64,000 nt of DNA from JABLTI01 sp035528035 (GTDB lineage: Archaea > Asgardarchaeota > Heimdallarchaeia > JABLTI01): positions 1-64,000 of the forward strand of contig DATKZI010000005.1 in assembly GCA_035528035.1 (NCBI GenBank), read 5' to 3'. Under the pieces are notes generated by a model, which was not told where the DNA came from, did not search any database, and saw only the letters and a list, made by a program, of their open reading frames with translations. The translations under genes were made by a program, and so were the position numbers. Of the stretch, positions 26,809-36,293 are shown one piece after another. Position 1 is the stretch's first letter, and each line of letters opens with the position of its first letter.

Positions 26809-29555
26809 TTAGCGGTTTTTGTTGTAGGTTTTTTCATTGTTTTTGGTTTTGCTTTTCCTCGTTTGACCAAAGCAACACTTGTGGGTATAATGATCGCTAG
26901 ACCAAGAACTCCACCACCAACACCAGTAAGCCACTCCCAGTTATTTACGAAGAAAAGATTGATCTTAGCGGGATAATAAGGTATAGCACCTTCAACGTAA
27001 TAATTAATCACTTGATAGGTAAAACCATCTGAGTGTGTTGCATAATAGATAAAGATACCAAAAGAATATTGGAGTTCTTCAAATCTTGCTTCATTTAGTA
27101 TATCTCCAACACTACCCTCATAAATACACGATGTACCTATAGAAATTTCATAGCATTTAGATTCCGAGGTTCCTCGACTACAGCTAAATCCCAGTCCACA
27201 AACAGCAGCCCCTATCGAATAGTCAGAAAATGTTGTTGCTGTGATACCATATTCGCTTAATTCTCCGATTTCAATTGTCACGACATTATTTCCTGTACCT
27301 TGTCCAACAGAGATTGGCTCTCCAGAAGTCAAGCATTCTGATGCTATACTCGAAGTTTCATTTCTGGCAGGATACGTCCACGGACAACCGATTGTATGAT
27401 TGAATGTTTCTAAACGAACTGTTTGATTATAGTGTGAGTCAAAATAATTAGTGGTGGTTTTCAAAATAGTGGGTGTAAATGGTATATCTAGAGTTATGAA
27501 CTGACCTATGAGAGTAGTATTAAAAGGATGATGCGTTATTTCATATTTATAAGATTGATAATCAGTTAAGTGATAAATAACTGAATCTATCCAACATCCA
27601 GAGGAATAACTAATTTCTTGAACTGCTGTTTTTATTTTCGTATTTGTAAGGGTCATTTCTCTTCCAACAGTTCGACACCACGAAAAACTAAAAAGTTCAA
27701 AAAAATAAAAATCAAATGTTTGTTCAAATGATATTGTTGAACTTACTGTTGTACCGATTTCTGTAGTATCTTCTGTGCTAATACTTGTTGCTTTTCCAAA
27801 AGCTGACCAGCTAAAGTCATCATTTTGCATTATGCCAGCATAAACTGGAGGAGCAGCTAATGCAATAATTACTCCTGGTGGGGCAGTATTCGTCCAGGTT
27901 TCACCAGTATACTTCAACCGCATACCATCACCATCAAAATCACCACAAGCTAGTAATGCTATATTTACTGTGGTATCATTCATAATATGAGTAAATCCTG
28001 TATTTGCATCATCAATAACATAATTACCATATCGTCCTGAAAAAACCAGTTCAGCTAACCCATCGCAATCTACATCACCCATTGTAAAAATGTAATCAAG
28101 AAAATCCCAATCAAAAGAGTTTCTTAACGTGTAATTACCTTGGGAAAATTCGTAGATAAACATATCACTTGGATAACCTTGTTTGAAAGATCTCACTAGT
28201 CCTATCTCGTCTCTACCGTCACCATCTATATCTCCACATGCAACAGGTACTCGTTGTTCCCAACAAATCCCAGGATTTTCAATTCTAAACTCAGCTACTT
28301 CACCATATTGTCCAAGTATACCCATAACTGAATCATCAATTATTAGTAATGCACCTTCAACTACATAATTATTATAAGGACATACAGCAATTGCAATCTC
28401 ATCTTTTTTATCTCCGTCAAAATCTCCACAAACTATGTCGATGTCATGGATATAACCACCTGGTTGGTAATCAAGTTCAAGATTCTTATCCCAAATCCTT
28501 GTAAATCCATGGTTAAAATCATCAAAAATATGAATATCACTTTTTTCCGTATCATCCATACCAAAAGAGAATCCTATAATAATTTCATCTAACCCATCCC
28601 CATCCACATCACCCATAGCAACTTCTGGTTCCATTGAAACAGAACTAAAAACTGATTTGCTAACTTCAATACATTCTCCAATAAAATCCCATTCTACTAC
28701 ATCAAAGACCCAAAAAAGAATTGTTATCTTACAATCATTGTAGGTAGGAATCCATAAACCCCATGAAGAAATATATTGATATTCAATAGACCCAGTAAAG
28801 AAAGAACGTACATAGGCAATTTCATCTATGCCATCCCCATCCACATCACCCGTAGCTATGGTTTTCAAAAAATCAATGTGCCAATCTGAAGGTATGTATG
28901 TAAAAGGAGTTATGCTTAGAGGTTCTGGAAGATTTTCAAATAGAAATGATCGTTTATTGTAATTATGGTTTGCGTCATCATAAATTTCAAGATAATTATC
29001 ATCTGTAGCAACTATCACTTCGTCTAGACCATCTCCATCTACATCACCAGTTGCTATATCACTTGTAAATCCCCCAAAACCAAATAAATTAGGATATAAA
29101 GAAAATCCAGGTGGACCTGGCAAATTAATAGCATATCCCCATAAGTTATCATCATAGAGTTGATGTCCGCTAAAAAGGTCATTAACTGCAGAGAAATTCG
29201 TCCCAACATCATCATAAACCCATCCTTGTTCTAAATTGTTTGGAAGAGCAGCTATTTCCTCCAATTTTATAAGCAAGCTTTCATCTTTTGTGAGCGGATG
29301 CGAATTAGTACTTGTTTCAGTAGGAAATGGATTTGTGCTACTCCCCCTATTCACTGCTTCACCATTCGCATAATAATCAGTAATTGTTCCGTTAAGAATT
29401 ATAGGTTCTTCAACCACTTTATCACCTACAAATCCAGTGCTAGTTGATTTCTCTTTATTACTTATAATAATACATTTGCCAATACTCATACACAAACTAC
29501 TACAAAATAGATTTAGTAATAACCCAACTATAACAACCTTAGTTTTTATATTCAT
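26805..29555 (-). CDS. Large surface FG-GAP (VCBS) beta-propeller protein
   Basis: A 916-residue secreted protein. Residues ~6-25 are a signal, and a C-terminal helix (about 876-896, GVGGGVLGLAIIIPTSVAL) with a Lys-rich tail anchors it. At least seven FG-GAP/VCBS calcium-binding units occur between ~residue 165 and 550, each with a GDVDGDGxDEI core (two variants are GDVDCDGLAEL and GDFDGDKKDEI), which together would make one seven-bladed propeller of the integrin-alpha type. The rest is a ~330-residue beta-rich domain with paired Cys. FG-GAP propellers bind proteins or sugars at the surface. Its stop overlaps the HsdS fragment start. Confidence 0.85.
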   Translation of the reverse strand: MNIKTKVVIVGLLLNLFCSSLCMSIGKCIIISNKEKSTSTGFVGDKVVEEPIILNGTITDYYANGEAVNRGSSTNPFPTETSTNSHPLTKDESLLIKLEEIAALPNNLEQGWVYDDVGTNFSAVNDLFSGHQLYDDNLWGYAINLPGPPGFSLYPNLFGFGGFTSDIATGDVDGDGLDEVIVATDDNYLEIYDDANHNYNKRSFLFENLPEPLSITPFTYIPSDWHIDFLKTIATGDVDGDGIDEIAYVRSFFTGSIEYQYISSWGLWIPTYNDCKITILFWVFDVVEWDFIGECIEVSKSVFSSVSMEPEVAMGDVDGDGLDEIIIGFSFGMDDTEKSDIHIFDDFNHGFTRIWDKNLELDYQPGGYIHDIDIVCGDFDGDKKDEIAIAVCPYNNYVVEGALLIIDDSVMGILGQYGEVAEFRIENPGICWEQRVPVACGDIDGDGRDEIGLVRSFKQGYPSDMFIYEFSQGNYTLRNSFDWDFLDYIFTMGDVDCDGLAELVFSGRYGNYVIDDANTGFTHIMNDTTVNIALLACGDFDGDGMRLKYTGETWTNTAPPGVIIALAAPPVYAGIMQNDDFSWSAFGKATSISTEDTTEIGTTVSSTISFEQTFDFYFFELFSFSWCRTVGREMTLTNTKIKTAVQEISYSSGCWIDSVIYHLTDYQSYKYEITHHPFNTTLIGQFITLDIPFTPTILKTTTNYFDSHYNQTVRLETFNHTIGCPWTYPARNETSSIASECLTSGEPISVGQGTGNNVVTIEIGELSEYGITATTFSDYSIGAAVCGLGFSCSRGTSESKCYEISIGTSCIYEGSVGDILNEARFEELQYSFGIFIYYATHSDGFTYQVINYYVEGAIPYYPAKINLFFVNNWEWLTGVGGGVLGLAIIIPTSVALVKRGKAKPKTMKKPTTKTAK

Positions 29556-30021
29556 TCAATCTCACTCATTAGATTTAGTTAATTTTCCCAATAGAAAATT
29601 TCAAAAATAAAATGCCTAATGTAGTCGTTACATTCCTTATAAAGATTTTTTGTTATTATAAAATGCTTTTTATTAACTAAATTAGTTTTTTTTCTATTAA
29701 TTTAAACGCTAATTGTTTAATTGATAATTTTATTCTTTTATTTTTTATTTATTAGTTTTTTGAGAATAATTAAATAATAGAATGATATTAGTATCTGTTC
29801 TATTATCAAAACCATCTTTCACACCAATTTAAAAAAAATTATTTTGATATCATAAATTTAGTATTATAATTGATGATATTTAACAAAAATATCAAAAATT
29901 ATCATATGAATCAATATAAATTAGATATTTATATCTAATACTTATTTTTGGTCAAATCTATTCAGTCTACTAAGGTATTCGAGTAATTTACAATAATTAA
30001 CAACATACAGATAATTAGTTA
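29556..30021. other. Gene-free AT-rich gap
   Basis: The first 466 bp of a 934-bp gene-poor stretch. Very AT-rich, with poly-T and poly-A runs; I see no coding remnant, strong hairpin or repeat here. The remaining part holds a decayed fragment (30022-30147), the 91-bp repeat copy and the promoter of the 30490 gene. Confidence 0.5.
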
Positions 30022-30147
30022 TTAATTGAATTGATTAATATAATGAACATTTTCAAAAGAATTTTTGAAAGCATTGAAAAAACCAGCAGGGAATTGGGTA
30101 ACATCTTCATAAATCAATACTACACCATTTTCCTTAATTTTTAAATT
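30022..30147 (-). pseudogene. Decayed coding fragment, possibly methyltransferase tail
   Basis: A 42-codon minus-strand stretch bounded by stops reads KIKENGVVLIYEDVTQFP and continues AGFFNAFKNSFENV. The NGVVLIYED pattern resembles the strand after motif III of SAM-dependent methyltransferases, where LKPGGxLxIxD is usual. A frame upstream (to ~30190) gives NLRQLVYRI, which would join after a frameshift. No start codon. Identity is a guess; the coding look is the stronger observation. Confidence 0.35.
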
Positions 30148-30200
30148 CTATACACTAATTGGCGTAAATTAATTCATACGATTAATACCAAATCTATTTT

Positions 30201-30291
30201 TCTATTGCCAAAGTTGTTCACCAGTAAAAATTAACGATGTTTAACACTATTAGTAATAATAAATCGACTATTTTGATGTTTTGAATTAAAA
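30201..30291. repeat. 91-bp leader repeat, copy 2
   Basis: Near-identical to 25335-25425 (mismatches at the two positions where AACTATG/AACGATG and AATCAAC/AATCGAC differ). Here the PLD coding part is missing: the minus-strand frame would read MAIEK and stop. It is an orphan promoter and leader. Confidence 0.85.
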
Positions 30292-30429
30292 CAAATTATA
30301 CTAGAAAAAATAATTCCTTGAACAAATATTAATTTTAAAAAGTAAAAAAATATTTGGTAAAGAAATAACTTCATTATATTATCTTCTTTTTATTTATAAA
30401 AGTACTTGGTTATAGTATCTGGAAAAAAC

Positions 30430-30439
30430 TTATATATAA
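30430..30439 (+). promoter_or_regulatory. TATA box of the 30490 gene
   Basis: TTATATATAA lies 51-60 bp upstream of the ATG at 30490. GGAGGGTGA at 30475-30483 is a strong ribosome site. Together they mark a well expressed gene. Confidence 0.6.
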
Positions 30440-30489
30440 TTTTAGATATTAAAATATAACCAATTTTGTCGATTGGAGGGTGATAATAT

Positions 30490-30990
30490 ATGAAATTGAA
30501 AAAAATTGGTAATATATCATTGATCCTATTTTTAATCGTTTTAATTGGATCTTTAACACTAGGAATTACAGGAGAAGCAAAATCAAAGGAAACTCTGTAC
30601 TTCGAATTCGAAGCTGGTATAACAGGTCAAAGTTACTTTATCGCTTGGACTGACGACGAAGGAATTACACACATTAGAGCAGAGCAATTCTCAACAATTA
30701 TCACAGAAGATTGTCTTTTACAAGGTGATTTCGTTGCTGTTGTAAACACCCAAATTGACTTAGCAATATTTTGTGGAAGCAGTCTCACACATCAAATCTT
30801 TGAAGGTACTTATGATGGTGAAGCTGTTGGCTATACAGCTATTATCCAAGTTCAGGTTCGATATGGAATAGCTAATGGAATTTTAGTTGGTCATGGTACC
30901 GGTGCTTGGGAAGGCTGTCAGATCAGAGGAACATCCTATGGAAACATTTTTACAAATGAAGCTATAGCAACTTTAACTGTCTATCTTTAA
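30490..30990 (+). CDS. Secreted small beta-rich protein
   Basis: 166 residues with a signal peptide at about 9-31 (ISLILFLIVLIGSLTLGITGEA) and no C-terminal anchor, so it should be released or held by interactions. The mature part is a run of alternating polar and hydrophobic strands (LYFEFEAGITGQSYFIAW, AIIQVQVRYGIANGILVGHG, EAIATLTVYL) with three or four Cys (EDCLL, IFCGSS, EGCQI). Strong GGAGGGTGA ribosome site and a TATA box upstream suggest high expression. Not recognised; a secreted structural or binding protein is plausible. Confidence 0.75.
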   Translation: MKLKKIGNISLILFLIVLIGSLTLGITGEAKSKETLYFEFEAGITGQSYFIAWTDDEGITHIRAEQFSTIITEDCLLQGDFVAVVNTQIDLAIFCGSSLTHQIFEGTYDGEAVGYTAIIQVQVRYGIANGILVGHGTGAWEGCQIRGTSYGNIFTNEAIATLTVYL

Positions 30991-31130
30991 TAATTCCTCC
31001 CTTTCTTTTTTTTTATATTCTATTTTATCCTTCCCCTTTTCTTTAGACAAAGATACTTTTATTTCAATTGTGCAGAAGATAGACTATTCTGCGATGTGGT
31101 AGTAAGAAGAACCTTTGCTTACGTAATTGA

Positions 31131-31301
31131 TTTGAGCTATGTGAAGAAATACAGCAACAAAATATTCCTTTTTGGATCGTTGGTACACTTTTTGCTGGTA
31201 TGTCAACATACCATATTACATCGTTACCTGAAATTTAATTTGGTATCGGTAAAGCAATTAGCATTCTAGCTACTGGTGGTTATCACCACACAGCAGTTTA
31301 G
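31131..31301 (+). pseudogene. Decayed hydrophobic fragment
   Basis: Plus-strand reading gives FELCEEIQQQNIPFWIVG, then TLFAGMSTYHITSLPEI, a TAA stop, and FGIGKAISILATGGYHHTAV before a final TAG. A coding-like look with one in-frame stop and no start. It may be a scrap of a membrane protein. Low certainty. Confidence 0.25.
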
Positions 31302-31372
31302 TTTATTCTAGAATGCTTTTTCACTTCTTTTAGAAAGAAAAAAAAGAAAAGAGAAGTAGATTCTCTTTAATC

Positions 31373-31626
31373 TTATTTAGCTTTGGTTTTTTTATAAAAT
31401 TGAAGAACAATTAATGTAAGCATCGAAAAACCATAAGTTTCTATCTCGTTGTAATCAGATAATCCATCCGTATCTGAGTTTAGTGGATTAGTTGAAAAAT
31501 CATTCACTTATGCTCCTGAAATCCAAACATACTTTCTTGCTTTCAATAAACCATTGTTTATTATTTCATCTATATTGTATCTCCATCATTTCCATATAAC
31601 AAATAACCATTATATTCTATAGCTAA
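31373..31626 (-). pseudogene. Mosaic scrap: PLD N-terminus joined to TSP3-type calcium repeat and membrane tail
   Basis: Minus-strand reading begins like the 24788 PLD gene (AIEYNGYLLYGNDGDT), with the TTG start changed to TTA and a 2-bp insertion, and runs to WISGA and a stop. It continues in the same frame as VNDFSTNPLNSDTDGLSDYN, a thrombospondin type 3-like calcium motif, then EIETYGFSMLTLIVLQFYKK and a short basic tail. So the 5' part of a PLD gene and the end of a surface protein have been joined. It is not translatable as a whole. Confidence 0.7.
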
Positions 31627-31862
31627 ATTACTCACCTGTAATATTTATTCTAAAGGAATTTGTTTGTTCAGTAATATTATTGTTATGTATTAGATAATTT
31701 CAAAGATACTTTAAAAAAATTACAACAACTTATATCCTTGTACATAACCAAATTCTAGTTGATAGTGATTTTAATAATATTAACTAGTCAATCCCCTTGA
31801 GCATAGTATTTAAGTATAGTAAATTCAATCTATTTTATTATTGATTATATGAGGTTTTTATA

Positions 31863-34496
31863 TTGTTAGGGAAAGAAAATAAAATGACTATAATTAATCG
31901 ATTCATAAAGAGAAATAAATTGCTTTTATTTTTATTTTTTGTTCTATTATTAGTTTCTCCCATTTACAAAGGATCAGCTAATAATAAAAATATAGTTAAA
32001 GATCAATCGACACAGCCAACTGAAACTAACTACAGTTTGAATGCCTTGCCATTTCCAGATTCGCGATTAATACGGGTGGCGATTTATGCTCAACCAAATG
32101 CAACAAACCCCTCCTATACTGGAGTATTGTCTGCAGGAATGTCAACCAATAATGTTTCACAAGTTGAAACCATTTTATTAGCTGAATCTAGAATACAAGC
32201 AACCGTTATTTTTGATAATGATATTATCAATCATTACTTAACTACAGCGAACTTTGATGTATTACTTATTCCCGATGCTCATCCAAGAGAATCAGTTTTA
32301 AATTTAATTCATGAATTCTGGTTAGGTGGTGGAGGAATTCTCGCATTAGATGGCGCAGCTTTATTCCTAAATTATCTAGGAATATTACCTCCAGAAGCAG
32401 TTGGTACCGATGGGTATGGTGTTTATTGGAACTACGATGCACTAGGTTTTAATTTTACAATAAGACATCCAACCACACAATGGTATGCTGTTGATGCATT
32501 CATTGAACTTCCAGCAGGCTATAATTACTTCGGATGGGATTGGAGTGCTTTATCTGGTTCTTCCATTGCTTCGGATTTAATTCCTTTAGCTCATGATTTT
32601 GATGATGCAAATATCATTACAGCTCTAGCAATGGATAGACATAATATAGGTGGTAAAGTAGTTACCATTAGCAATGATTTAACAAATAGATATTCTACTG
32701 AAATTGATCAACTCATTATTGATTCTCTAGATTGGTTAACACCACGACCAAAAGGAAAGATACTTGTTGATATGTCTCACAATCCCTACTATGGCGTTGA
32801 TCCGTGGGATGATATGGCGAACTTTGCAGGTAAATATGAAACATTCAGAAATAGATTAGTAGCTCGTGATTTCACAATTGATAAATTATATGAAGATATT
32901 TCTGGTGAAAATATCACCTTGGAAAAGTTAGCACCATATGATATGTTAATTGTTATAACACCACAAATTGGAAATGCTTATTCAGTGAGTGAAATAAATG
33001 ATATAGAAACATGGGTGGCCGATGGTGGTTCACTTTTTGTTGCAGGCGAAAATCCAAATGCATTATCAACAGAAGTTGCATACATAAATGAATTGATAGC
33101 TCCATACGATTTAGCTATAAACGATGGTAATTTTGCAACAACTAGTTTTACTGATTATATAGCTCATCCCACAACAGAAGAATGTAGTGGTGGTATCGAA
33201 CTTGTAAGCTATGGTTATATCAATATAACAGGTTCTGCTTTTGGAATTTGGTATGATTCTACATTTTCAAATATTGTTGCAGCAGGCAATGAATATGGCA
33301 ATGGTCGTGTAATTCTAATTGCAGATATCAATTGGTTTGATGATACTTACATTCCTGATGATGATAATATTTTTTATGCTACAAATGTAGCAAATTGGTT
33401 AACAGCTGCAACTGCTAATGTTTTAGTATATGGTGACTGGATCGGAGCTCCAAATCCCTATGTCCAACCAGTTACTTTAGCTTTGAATGATCTTGGGATA
33501 AAATACCATTTTACTAGGGAATTCTTTTACCTCAATTTATCGCTACATGCTAAACCTTGGGATTTTGTTATAATTACTAATCCATCAAATACTGGATTGA
33601 ATTTATACTTCGATGATATTATTGATTACATTGATTCAGGTGGTCACCTGCTACTCTCAACATACATTATGGATGATTATAGTACAGATCCAATTTGGGC
33701 TAAATTAGGTACTGCATTCAATACTGATTACACTAGCAATCCAGATCTATATATATGGGATACCGGACATCAAATTTTCACTCAACCTCATTTGTATAGT
33801 GAAAGCAAGTTTGTGATAGGAACCCCTTATACTGATGATGGCGATACTGTTACTGTTTTCTCAAATGCAACTGCTCTTGCTGGCTTTACAGCATCTGAAA
33901 CCGCAGATGAATCCTTTATTACACTACGAAATGATGAACAGACATTATTCAATAGTTTCTTAATTGATGAATTTACAAACGATTACGATGATTCAACGTA
34001 TGCTGATAACTTTGAACTTTGGAAGAATGAGATAGCTTTTATGATGCGACCTAAACTTGATTTTCTAATTTATGTTCCATTGGAAGCATATGCTAATGTA
34101 GGAGTATCTTTTACCGCTAATATTACAAATGTTGGGTTAAGTATTTGTCCAATAGGTTACTTAGAATTAACATTAACTCCTGGTTTAAGTACCCTTGATG
34201 ATCTCGAACAATCTTATGTTGTAGAAAAAGGTGAAACTGTAATATTAGCTTGGGCTGTCTCAAGTAACCAGATACAAAACACAACTGTATCCTTTGAAGG
34301 TATTTATACAGGATTCTTAGGAACAGAATTTGGCACTGGAGTATTGAATTTTGACATCCATTTTACTGAGCGACCCGTAGTTAACTTGCCATGGTACTAT
34401 TATGTTGCTGTTGGTGGAGGACTATTATTGATCATTCTAATAATAGTGATTGCAACCAGAGTAAGTAAGAAAAAGAAAAATGTACCAACACGTTAA
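31863..34496 (+). CDS. Surface protein with three GIFT/GATase1-like domains
   Basis: An 877-residue protein. The listed start is TTG with GAGG upstream; an ATG at residue 8 is an alternative. Signal at about 20-36, C-terminal helix (about 845-868, YYVAVGGGLLLIILIIVIA) with KKKK tail. The outer part has three flavodoxin-like units, each showing the strand-turn pattern of the GATase1/IFT52-GIFT fold: VAIYAQ...FDVLLIPDAHP, then KILVDMSH...YDMLIVITP...DIETWVADGGSLFVAG, then VLVYGDW...WDFVIITNP...YIDSGGHLLLS. No Cys nucleophile is seen in the elbow positions, so these are likely binding domains. An Ig-like linker precedes the anchor. Surface role unknown. Confidence 0.7.
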   Translation: MLGKENKMTIINRFIKRNKLLLFLFFVLLLVSPIYKGSANNKNIVKDQSTQPTETNYSLNALPFPDSRLIRVAIYAQPNATNPSYTGVLSAGMSTNNVSQVETILLAESRIQATVIFDNDIINHYLTTANFDVLLIPDAHPRESVLNLIHEFWLGGGGILALDGAALFLNYLGILPPEAVGTDGYGVYWNYDALGFNFTIRHPTTQWYAVDAFIELPAGYNYFGWDWSALSGSSIASDLIPLAHDFDDANIITALAMDRHNIGGKVVTISNDLTNRYSTEIDQLIIDSLDWLTPRPKGKILVDMSHNPYYGVDPWDDMANFAGKYETFRNRLVARDFTIDKLYEDISGENITLEKLAPYDMLIVITPQIGNAYSVSEINDIETWVADGGSLFVAGENPNALSTEVAYINELIAPYDLAINDGNFATTSFTDYIAHPTTEECSGGIELVSYGYINITGSAFGIWYDSTFSNIVAAGNEYGNGRVILIADINWFDDTYIPDDDNIFYATNVANWLTAATANVLVYGDWIGAPNPYVQPVTLALNDLGIKYHFTREFFYLNLSLHAKPWDFVIITNPSNTGLNLYFDDIIDYIDSGGHLLLSTYIMDDYSTDPIWAKLGTAFNTDYTSNPDLYIWDTGHQIFTQPHLYSESKFVIGTPYTDDGDTVTVFSNATALAGFTASETADESFITLRNDEQTLFNSFLIDEFTNDYDDSTYADNFELWKNEIAFMMRPKLDFLIYVPLEAYANVGVSFTANITNVGLSICPIGYLELTLTPGLSTLDDLEQSYVVEKGETVILAWAVSSNQIQNTTVSFEGIYTGFLGTEFGTGVLNFDIHFTERPVVNLPWYYYVAVGGGLLLIILIIVIATRVSKKKKNVPTR

Positions 34497-34502
34497 ATTT
34501 TC

Positions 34503-34519
34503 AGGAGGTTAATCCTCCT
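34503..34519 (+). terminator. G+C-rich hairpin between convergent genes
   Basis: AGGAGG at 34503-34508 and CCTCCT at 34514-34519 form a 6-bp stem with loop TTAAT, just after the stop of the 31863 gene and followed by ATCTATTCTTTTTT. Between convergent genes, so it may serve both strands. Confidence 0.5.
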
Positions 34520-34521
34520 AT

Positions 34522-34749
34522 CTATTCTTTTTTCATTGATTTTACTATTAACATAATGATTGCACTAATACCAATTAAGGAGGAAATAATAATCAAAGTT
34601 ATTCGATATTCAGAAGAGCTTGTATTAGATAAATAAAGAGCTAGTACTAAAATAAATATAAAAGCAGATCCGCTAAAAAACCATCTTACTCTCACCCAAA
34701 AGGATTCATCTTTTTTATACCATGGTTTTTCATTTGGATTTTCATTCAT
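34522..34749 (-). CDS. Small two-helix membrane protein
   Basis: 75 residues. A polar N-terminus rich in Asn, Glu and Lys (MNENPNEKPWYKKDESFW) is followed by two hydrophobic helices (about 22-41 and 48-68) and a short basic end. Divergent from the MFS gene at 34899 and convergent with the 31863 gene. No further clue to function. Confidence 0.6.
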   Translation of the reverse strand: MNENPNEKPWYKKDESFWVRVRWFFSGSAFIFILVLALYLSNTSSSEYRITLIIISSLIGISAIIMLIVKSMKKE

Positions 34750-34898
34750 AAAATCACTCCTTGTAATGAACTATTTAAACTATTTATTTTGATTTTTAAT
34801 GTTGATTATTTCTATATCCAATTAAAAAATTAATTTTTTCCTCTTTTGAAACTGAACTGAAGGAACTTTTTAAATAATCTATAGAATATGTTTCTGCT

Positions 34899-36251
34899 AT
34901 GTCTGAAAACATCATGGAAGAGGTCTTCACAACAGAAGAGGATGGACAACCTTTTGATAAAAAAATCTCTAAGAGAAATAATTGGTTGCATTTTGAGCGC
35001 AATGAAATTTTACTTTTGTTCAGCTTCTTATTCTTCGGTATGGCTTTTTCTAATTATGAGCCATATGCTCCAGCTTGGTTAAATCAAATATTTCAAGGTG
35101 ATTCTTTATTAGTAATTGGTTTTGTAGTAATAATTCCTAGTATGATTGGTACCATTGGAGCTATTTTCTGGGGTGTCATGGCAGATAGATTTGGTTCAAA
35201 GAAATTTGTACTTATAGGTTTAGGTGCTTTCGTTCTTATGTTTTTCAGTTTGATTTTCACATTTTCCTCAGTTTATTTTTTAGCGATGATCTTTTTGGGG
35301 TATTTGCTTGGCTCCGCTCATACAACTAATGTTTATGCGCTTGCTACAAAAACAATTTCTAAACCTAAAGAGATTATTTTCGCAAAGCTTACTATAACTA
35401 TTAGTGCTTCTTACGCTGCTCTCAGTCCACTTGCTGGTTGGATCTATGATAATTTCACAAATTCAATGAAAATTCAATTAGCAATTGCAGCTATCGCATG
35501 TTCGATTGCATTATTATTTGCAGCCTTTATTAAAAAAGATGAACCAATATTAAAGACTAAAATCGAAAGTAAAGTTGAATCTAATATTACTGACAATAAA
35601 GAAGCCAAAATTTCAAAATTAACTACAGTCCCCTTGATGCTTACTTTAGTTATGATTTTAACATTCTTCTTCCAATCAGGCGCTGGTTTTTGGGCTTACT
35701 CATCCATTTATTTTCTTGATACCTTGTTTGTTCCTGGAAGATATTTTTCAATATTTATTATGGTTAAAACAACTTTAGCTGTTCCTTTATCATTTCTCCT
35801 TGGTCTCGTTAAGAAGAAGAAGAGTAAAGGGATTATTATTATGTTGTTCACCGGGTATTTCATATTGGTTTATAGTCTAATGACCATCTTACCTACTGAA
35901 TGGCGATTATTAATTATCGTATATGGTATGCCAATGTATCCATTATACAATGTTTTTCTCTACAGTTTTACTGCTGCTTATTCAAATGAATCAAAACGAG
36001 CAACTGCTTTTGGTCTATTCAATACCATTGGAACGTTAGGTTATATAGCTGGGATTATTTCTCTTGGAGCTATAGCTGATACTTGGAAAAATGGTGTTTA
36101 TGCAGGTATTTTCTCTATGTTCCCAATGTCAATTATCTTTGCAAGTATAGCTTTTATTACTGCTGTGATTTTCTATACTTTTAAACTGCGGAAAGAAATT
36201 GAACATGATATTGATAACCCTAAAACCAAATTAGCTAAAGAAATTGACTGA
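34899..36251 (+). CDS. Major facilitator superfamily transporter
   Basis: 450 residues with a polar ~33-residue N-terminus, then about twelve hydrophobic helices in two groups of six separated by a charged central loop (KTKIESKVESNITDNKEAKI, about 218-237). The MFS loop motif between helices 2 and 3 is present as GVMADRFGSKKF, matching the G-x-L-a-D-r-x-G-r-k consensus. The C-terminal half is LPLMLTLV-type helices ending in a polar FKLRKEIEHDIDN tail. Substrate cannot be read. ATG 34899 has no obvious Shine-Dalgarno, which is common for the first gene of an archaeal transcript. Confidence 0.9.
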   Translation: MSENIMEEVFTTEEDGQPFDKKISKRNNWLHFERNEILLLFSFLFFGMAFSNYEPYAPAWLNQIFQGDSLLVIGFVVIIPSMIGTIGAIFWGVMADRFGSKKFVLIGLGAFVLMFFSLIFTFSSVYFLAMIFLGYLLGSAHTTNVYALATKTISKPKEIIFAKLTITISASYAALSPLAGWIYDNFTNSMKIQLAIAAIACSIALLFAAFIKKDEPILKTKIESKVESNITDNKEAKISKLTTVPLMLTLVMILTFFFQSGAGFWAYSSIYFLDTLFVPGRYFSIFIMVKTTLAVPLSFLLGLVKKKKSKGIIIMLFTGYFILVYSLMTILPTEWRLLIIVYGMPMYPLYNVFLYSFTAAYSNESKRATAFGLFNTIGTLGYIAGIISLGAIADTWKNGVYAGIFSMFPMSIIFASIAFITAVIFYTFKLRKEIEHDIDNPKTKLAKEID

Positions 36252-36293
36252 GAAATCGTGATGGGATGACTTTACAAGAAGCAACAATTTATT

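Noticed and set aside
34796..35082. Short frames around the MFS start on both strands
   Set aside because: They are shadows of the MFS coding sequence and its leader; the MFS frame has clear protein features.
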